IMG/VR virus record: IMGVR_UViG_3300024273_001931
Span: 1 to 33,125 of that record
Length of the DNA: 33,125 nt
DNA from: a virus
Direction: 5' to 3' (one strand)
Shown here: piece after piece, positions 17,574 to 26,600 of the stretch
Position numbering within the stretch: position 1 is the stretch's first letter
Layout: each line of letters opens with the position of its first letter
Made by a program: the position numbers and the translations under genes
Notes under the pieces: model-generated
What the model was told of the DNA's origin: nothing
What the model saw: the letters and a program-made list of their open reading frames with translations, nothing else
The model's database searches: none

Positions 17574-17621
17574 GTAGCGATTTCTATCGTATAGTTTTGG
17601 GCGTCTATATAGACTTGACCC
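17568..17621 (+). promoter_or_regulatory. Two leader hairpins before giant protein 2
   Basis: Hairpin A: AACTAT (17568-17573) pairs with ATAGTT (17591-17596) and CGAT (17578-17581) with ATCG (17586-17589), loop TTCT. Hairpin B: the palindrome GTCTATATAGAC (17603-17614), which can fold as GTCT/AGAC, is flanked by GGG (17599-17601) and CCC (17619-17621). Both lie between the promoter-like box and the GGAGG ribosome-binding site at 17633-17637. Confidence 0.4.
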
Positions 17622-17645
17622 GTACCAATATTGGAGGCGGCCTTA

Positions 17646-20600
17646 ATGGCAACAAGAATTAAACACAAGCGCAGCTCAGTGGCTGACAAAATCCCTTTAG
17701 TTTCTCAATTAGAATCAGGTGAATTAGCACTTAACACCGCAGACGGTAAAATTTATTTACTGCGCGACGATAACACAGTGCAAGATATCACAAAAAGAAT
17801 TTTCCAAAAAGATACTCAAGTTCTTGTAACAGATGACGGCGATAGCTCACAAGCAACAGTTAGTGTACAGCTTAACGGAACCGAACAACTTAGTATAACA
17901 GAAGCCGGTCTAAATGTCAAGGATAATCTTGACATGGAAGACGCAAAACCAATTACCTTTAGAGAACTTACTGCGTCTGGCGAAGACGGTATTAGTATTA
18001 AAGCACCGGACACGTTGCCGCAGTCTTATTCATTAACACTGCCTCTTATCAACGGTACTATCGGACAACTATTGCAAACAAATGGCGCTGGCCAACTTGC
18101 ATTTGTGGATGCTGACTTGTTTGGCGGCAATGTTGTTTACGTATCAGAAGAAAACGGCAATGACGTAAATGATGGACAGAGCGCTCCGGTTAGAACACTC
18201 AAGCGTGCGTGCCAAATTGCATCAGGTATTGTTTATAATGCAGACGGCACACTAAGTAATAAGCGTGTTAATATTAAAGTTGCCGTTGGTGACTATACAG
18301 AAGACAACCCAATTGTGGTTCCGGATAACACAGTTATTAAAGGTGACGGTTTACGTGGTTGTATTATTCGTCCAGCTAATGCCAACTTGGACATGCTACG
18401 TGTACGTAACGCTTGTTACTTTGGTGAATTTACATTCCGTGACGGAGTTGATGCAAACTTTATTCCGCTTATTACAGCTGACTATGCTGTTGCATTTGAC
18501 GATCCGTATGATACAAATACCAGTCGTGTAGGTTATATCAATCTACCAAATACTCGCCCAACTATTACAACCTCACCGTATGTGCAAAACTGTTCTATTA
18601 TTTCGTTCTTAGGAATGAACGGCGCTAAGATTGACGGCTCCAAAGTCAACTCTCCAAACGTGCCAGTGTTTTCTATCGAAGCTGAAAATCCTGTTTTTGG
18701 ACTAACTCCTGAACAAGGTAAGTCGATGGTTGCAAACGCATTTACCATTCTCAGCTTTGGCGGCACAGGATGGCGTTTGACCAACGATGCATATGCACAG
18801 ATCGTTTCCTGCTTTGAGATCTTCCTGCTCAACGGTGTTTACACTCAGTCAGGCGGATATTGTTCAATCACCAACTCTGCTACAAACTTTGGATTGTACG
18901 CACTACGTTCAAGCGGTTACTCACCAAAGGCATTTGTGTTTGATCGTTCATTTGTAACCAGCACTGGCAGTTTTGAAGGCAATCAGACTATTAGTATTGT
19001 CGGTATTGAACGCGAGTCTCCGGTTGAAGAATTTGTAGTACGTTTCCGCAACCCAGAATATAAAACTGCATATACATTATTAAACTTGTACAAAGATGAT
19101 ATTGCGCAAGAGACTGTTGACTGGATCAATTTACAGATTGCCGGCGCAAGTCCGAGCATATGGGTGTCGTTTGATTACAATCAAGATAAATGTCAACGAG
19201 ATGTACAATTAATTGTAGATGCGCTTGCATATGACATTATGTTCAACAGCAACTACAGAACTATTAATGCAGGACTGGCTTACTACAGAGGCAATGCAAT
19301 TAACGTAGTAGACGACCAAAAAGCACAAACGATTGAATCTTTACAATATTTAAAAGATGTAATTGTTGGGGATGTATTTGGTAGCTCTGGAATAGCAGCA
19401 TCGAGAGCACAAGCTCTTATGGACGAATTAATTGATATTATTGACAACGGTACGGCCGCAGCTGACGTATATAGTTATCCAGACCCTACTGGATATAATA
19501 CTAGTTTCTTAGTTGGTTTTGGAGATGCAAGAGCGCAACTTACTACCAACAGGACATTCATTCAAGACGAAATCATTGCATGGGTTAATGATCAAATTGC
19601 AGGTGCTATCGACCCGTACTCAGCTGGATTTACCTACAATGAAGCAGCGTGTCGCAGAGACACTGGATTTATTCTTGATGCACTTACGTATGACCTAACA
19701 TACGGCGGCAACTTGCAAACTTACGATGCTGCACTTGCATATTTTGTAGGAGCAGTTGCTCAGTTTGGCCCAGGACAAAAAGATGAAACTATTGCTTCAT
19801 TCCAGAGATTGAAAATAGTCATCGAACAGGTAGTAGCAGAAACTGCGGTAAGTGTATCGTCGGGCAATTCAACTACCCAAGATACCAGCGGAACTCCGGG
19901 TAGTGCAGAAAGCATTACATTTGTTGGTAACAGAATAACTGATATCATCAGTTATATTGATTCCGACGGCGCAGTTCTTCCAACAAGACTTATTCCTGAC
20001 ATTTCGTGGGTGTCGGCAGAATTACAACAAGCAGGCAATGGACTGATTGCTGATAAGATTTTCATCAGCCAAACTGTTATTGAATATATTAACACACAAG
20101 TACAAGCAAACTTATGGTATAACTTTACATACGATTCTGTAAAATGCTACAGAGATACTCAACTTATTGTTGGAGCAGTTGCCCAAGATACATGGGATAC
20201 TGGCAACAGATATTCTCGTAGTGCCGGTCTTGCTTATTATAATAAAAATCTACAAGACAGTACGCAAATTAGTATTAGTGGACAAGAGCTACAAACAATT
20301 GCAGCAATTGAACAAGCAAGTGTAATTGCAGCTGGATATATTTCAGATCTTGATAACAACGTAAAGGCGTTTGTTGATAGTAAATTTGATATTGTAAAAA
20401 CAATAATAAATGATCCTACTGACTTGCCGGATCCGACCGAAGTAAGCTCTGAAGGCGATACTACCAACTCATTTAAGCCTGTGCCAACTCAGCAAGAATT
20501 TGATGCAGGTAGTCAAGTTAATGCCGATATTGATGTTATTACAATTGTTGATCACGGATATACAAACGGCGAAAAAGTTATTTATAATCCAAACGGAAAT

Positions 20601-23600
20601 CCCCCAATCCAAGGGCTTGATGCTGAACAAAACTATTATATTAAACTTATTAACCAAGACGAATTTAGTTTAACATTTGACGAAAGTCTTACATTTGATG
20701 TTAATATTATAAGTGCAAGCACAGGTACTCATAAGTTCTTGTCAAATGTTATTGAATTTATGATCGAAGAAGTACTTAGTACACACAGCTTATATCAGAC
20801 TCTTACTCTTGCATCAGGAACAGAAGACCACGTGTTTGTACCAGGACGTGCAATTGCAGGAACAACAGGTGCGTCAAACAACAGTGCAATTGTGTACATT
20901 TGGGAGCCAGCAGAACGTAGACTTGTTGTTAGTGTTGAGGAAGTGTTGGTTGGTAGTTCTTTGCTGCGCATACAGTTTGACGCAACAAGTATAATAACAA
21001 GTGACCATGCTGCATCACCAAATACCAGCATTGGTGTTAATGAAGCTTCTGCTCGTACAGGGCTAACTTCTAGCACATTTACTGTTACTGCTACAGATGG
21101 AAGCAGTAGTTTAACTAACTTAGGAAGTTTGCCAGAACAATCAATTTGGTTCCACAGACCGAGTATTGTTAACAGTTCGTCACACACTTGGGAATATGCA
21201 GGTTCTGGTACAGACTACAACGCTCTTCCACAAAACGGCGGCAACACCAGAGCAGAATTTGAACAGTTTGAAGAACTTCCGGGTCGTGTTTATTCGTCAG
21301 GTACAAACGAACTTGGTGACTTTAAAGTTGGTGACTTTATTACAGCGTTCAACAGAACTGGTAACATCACGTTCCGTAACAAAGTTCAAGTAGACGAACT
21401 TGATGCACTGCGTCTAACACTTTCGGACATTGCTATTGAAGAAATCTCAGCCAATGTTAATTTAGGCGATAACGAAATTGGCGGATCAAAAGATAGTAGA
21501 CTTCCAACTCAGCTTGCTGTTCGTAGTTTTATTGCTAACAGACTAGGCGGCTTTGTTGATAAAACAGTTTCGACCGCAGCAGTTCCAGGAGCAATTGTCC
21601 AACTTAACACCAACGGTCAGCTCAATGGCGACCTTATTCCTGCAACACGTCAGTTTACAAGCACAAACACTTTTGGATACTTGTCTAAACTAGATCAAGT
21701 TAACGAAATTCCGGCAGTTGATCTTAAAGCAGGAGATATTGCTACTGAAGAATACGAGCAAGTAGAACTTACACTGGATGCAAACATCTCTGCTGCCGAC
21801 GGTGCTGTTATTACACAGCCGGGCATTACCGGAGCAATTGGATATGCAAAAGGATCATATACATCCAGCGGAAACATTCTTGTTGCAAGTATACTTGGAG
21901 AATGGCAAGCCGGCGACGACAGCACTGGAGATCCTTGGGATGTTAGCGGCACTGCGCCAACTCTTTATATTGACGGAGTTGATTCGGGAATTAAGCCTAC
22001 TGTAAAAGGATCGAGTAGTGCAATTATAGACAACTTCTTCTTAAAAAGATCAGTCAGTAGTCAGTATTTGCTTTTAGAAAGCGATCAAACTTATACGTTT
22101 ACTAGTGTAGATCTTTCAAATGTAGAACGCATTAACGATGTTTCAACTTACACAACCAGCACTAATCATGACTTGAATGTAGGCAATACTGTACAAGTAC
22201 TATGTCCAGACGATGTGACATTTGCTGAAAACGGAATTGTTATTAGCACACCGAGTAATACTACATTTACCATGGCTAATTCTGATCCAATAGAGCCGAC
22301 CCTTGCAAGCAAAAGTACAACTGGTACAGTAAGAACTATTGTTACTAGTGCAGACGGCAATGCACAAGGTGCTGTAACTGAATACAGAGAAGGTATTGCA
22401 ACCAATGTCGACAACGCAAACATCTCCGGTGGCAGTGGCTATAGCCCGACCACTGCCAGAGCTACAGAAGTATATTCGTTTGTACCTCTAACAAGTATTA
22501 CAGGTACCGGTACCGGCGCATCTGCTGACATTACTATAACTGCCGGCCAAGTCACTGATATTGACATGCGCCGCGGAGGCATTGGATATAGCGTTGGAGA
22601 CCTACTCGGAGTTTCAGCAGGCAACGTCGGAGGTCAGGGCAGCGGATTCCAAATTGAAGTAACGGCAATTGAAACTCGTGTTTATGTAAATATTGTCGGC
22701 GGCGAACTGTTTGTTGCAAGTGCTTCGTCAGTTGACTTTATTGAAGACAACGAAGCAGTTACTAATAAATTTAATATTTCTCTAGATAACGTTATTTCCT
22801 TTAATTTCTTAGCAGGCAGCGACGGCGCTGGCGGCGCAGTTGATTACAGTGGAAACAGAATTAATGTTCCTGGACACGGATGGACTAATGGAGATCCTGT
22901 AACATACAACACAGCAGGCAATGTTCCTATCGGCGGAATGGTAAACAACTCAGTTTATTATGTAAAGTATATTGACAACGATACTATAGAAGTTTACGAA
23001 GATTACAGTCTTTTAAACAAAGTTGAATTCTTAACAACACCAGCAAACAACAATCACAATTTAACAAGATACGTAGTTAACACAACTGACAACAGTATTT
23101 TAGTATTAGGCCACGGACTAACGAATGGCGATGCTATTAGATTTGAATTAATAAATGCAGACGATAGTGCAAGTGTTGAATTATTCTCAGTATCCGGTGT
23201 TCCAATTATATCCGGCTCGCGATTCTTTGTAGGTAGTGTAACTACTAACTCAGTAACACTACACGGGCTACGCAGTGATTCGTTAAGCAGTATCAATGGA
23301 CTTGTTACAAACGCAAAAGATATTGATGCATCGGGCCAAGGCGATGTAGATATTATTCCAAACAATACACGAGTTAGTGAAGTTATTAATACTTCGAGTA
23401 GAATTAAAGACAACTGGAATAGTCTTGCAGTTACTAATATTGACGCAAGCAACATTATTAGTGGTACTATTAGTCCAAGCAGACTAGGAGCATCGGGTGT
23501 TGCAAGCACTGATACTTTCCTAAGAGGCGACAGTAGCTACAGCGTTGTAGTACAAACACTTGCAAAGCAAACCAGCACAGACAATCCGATTACCATAGTA

Positions 23601-26600
23601 GGTAGTAGTTTAAGTGGCGAATATTTTGGCGCAGTTGATATTGGTATTGCAAACGCAGACTACGCACCAGGCGGCACATTCTCGACTCTGGGTACAAGCA
23701 GATTCTTGCAATCACAGTTTGACGTTAGTGTAGGAGGAACCGGCGAAGTATTCATCAAATCTGGCGTTGTCGATGCCGGTACACTTGATAACTTAGATAG
23801 TGCGTACTTCTTAAATCCAAATAACTTATCTTTAGCTGTGCCTGTAACACGCGGCGGCACAAACATCACAACCTATGCGCAGGGCGACTTGCTGTACGCA
23901 CAAAGTACAGGTAGTTTAAACACACTAAACATTGGTAGAAGCAACAACTTCGTTAAGTCAAACGGATCAACTCCGGAATGGGGAACTGCACTAGATCTTG
24001 CAGAAATTCTAGATATTGGCTCTGCAACACTGTCGTCAATTAGTACTGGTTCGGGTAGTTTGTACAATACCAATGTATCGAGTTTAGACATTGGCGGCGC
24101 AGCAGAAAACATCAAACTAGGTGCAAGTACTTCCACAAGAAATATTACTAGCTTTATATCAAGTTTTGATGCAACCGTAAGTCAAGATGTTGCTGTAAAC
24201 CTTGGTAGCTTAACACAAGCTACTAATGATAATATAGCAAACGGTGAAAAAGAAATACCAATGGCAAGCACTGCTGGTATTCTATCAGGCATGATTGTTA
24301 CAGGATCAGGAAACATTCCTGCAAATACAACAGTTAGTGGTGTTACAGCTGACTACATCTATCTAAGCACAGACACTGTAGGTACACTTCTAACAGGAAC
24401 TACACTAACGTTTGCTTACACTCCGTTTACGCTAGGCATCAAAGCAGGCGACACAATTAATATTGCAAGCAGCACTGTAACCAACCTCGACGGTAGTTGG
24501 CCAGTAAGCGGCGCAACAGTTAATGCAACATCGTTTACAGTAAGAACTAATGCAAATGTAACAGCAAATCCAAGCAATGGCAAAGATTTAGCATTGGTGG
24601 TTACTAAAGATAATACAATGGTTATCAAAAACCGTAATGTAATTTTTGGTAGTGCAGAAGCAAGTTCGTCTCCAGTTGACGCAACTCTAAGAGGCGAAGA
24701 TGCAATTGGTGACAACACCGCAGGCGGCAACTTTGTTGTTCAAGCAGGCATTGGTACTGGTAATGCAACAGGTGGTAGCTTTGTTGTTAAAACTGGACAA
24801 ACCAGCACAACCGGCGATATTAAGCATACTGCAACCGAGCGTCTACGTATCAACACTGCTGGTAAAGCAACCTTTACAGGTGAAGTTGCGGTTGCCGGAA
24901 CACTAAGCACAACCGCAACAACTGTAAACTTGTTGGATACTACAGCAACAAGAATCAACATGGGTGGCGCAGCTACTATTGTTGAAATAGGTGCTGCTAC
25001 TGGTACAACTACTGTACACAACAATGTTGATATTGACGGTGATCTAAATGTAGACGGCGGCGATATTAGAACCAATGTTACTACATTTAACTTGCTAAAC
25101 ACCACTGCAACAACTGTTAATGCGTTTGGTGCAGCAACAACAATTGAAATTGGTTCTGCCACAGGCACTACTAATATCAACAACAACCTAGTAGTCGAAG
25201 GCAACCTAACTGTAAACGGCACTACTACTACAATGAACAGCACAACTATTAGTGTTGATGACAAAAACATTGAGCTAGGAAGTGTTGCTTCGCCAACTGA
25301 TGTTACAGCCGACGGCGGCGGCATTACATTAAAAGGCACAACTGATAAAACTATTAATTGGTTGAATGCAACCGACAGCTGGACATCAAGTGAAAACTTT
25401 GAACTAGCAAGTGCCAAGGCATACCGCATCAACAACATCAGTGTACTTAACAGTACAACATTGGGTACAGAAGTTGTAAACTCAAGTCTACAACAGCTTG
25501 GCACAATCAATACTGGTGTGTGGCAAGCCAGTGTTATCAACAGTACATATGGCGGCACAGGTGTAAACAACGGTGGCAGAACTATCACAGTTGCAGGAAA
25601 CTTTACTACTACTGGTGCCAACACACTAACACTTAATACAACAGGCGCAACAAGTATTACATTACCAACAAGTGGTACACTTGCTATTACAGGCAATCCA
25701 CTAAGTCAATTTGCTTCAACTACTAGTGCGGAACTACGCGGCGTATTAAGTGACGAAACTGGCACAGGTGTTGCAGTATTTGCTACAAGCCCGACATTTA
25801 CTACCGGTATAAATGCTGCCAACACAACAATGTCATTGTTTAACACAACTGCATTGGCTGTAAACTTTGCAGGTGCTGCTACTAATATTCAAATTGGTGC
25901 TGCTACAGGTACTACTAATGTCAACAACAACTTGGATGTTGATTTGGATCTAAACGTAGACGGCGGCGACATTACAACTAATGCCACATCGTTTAATCTA
26001 ATCAATGCTAATGCTACAACTGTAAACTTTGCAAAAGCAGCAACTACATTGGATATCGGTGCAGCAACTGGTACTACTAGCATCAACAACAACTTAGATG
26101 TTGACTTGGATCTAAATGTAGACGGTGGAGATATTACAACCAACGCTGCTACATTTAACCTGATTAATGCTAATGCAACAACTGTAAACTTTGCAAGCGG
26201 TGCAAGTGTTATTAATATGGGTGCAGCTACAAGTTTAATTACAATGGCTGACGACCTAAGAGTTAATGGTAATATCACAATTGGACCAGGTGGTAGTTTA
26301 ACACTTGACAATATCAACGATACACCAATTGGTAATGTAACTCCAAGCACCGGCGCATTTACTACACTTACTTCAAATGGATTAACAACATTTACTAACA
26401 GCACTGCTTCAACTAGTGTAGCAAGTGGTGCAGTTGTTGTAACTGGCGGAGTAGGCGTTGCAGGAGATGTGTATGCTAATAAATTCGTTGGAGATGTTCC
26501 GGCATCAAACCTATCAGGCACAATTGCAAATGCTCGTATTTCTGCAAGCAGTGTTACACAGCATCAGGCAAGTATTACTGGAACCGGCACACTAAACTCA

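Noticed and set aside
24740-25696. A 318-codon minus-strand open frame within giant protein 2.
   Set aside because: It lies over the repetitive Thr/Asn-rich shaft. Its product is a low-complexity Val/Leu/Pro string typical of antisense to ACA/GTT codons, and it has no start signal.
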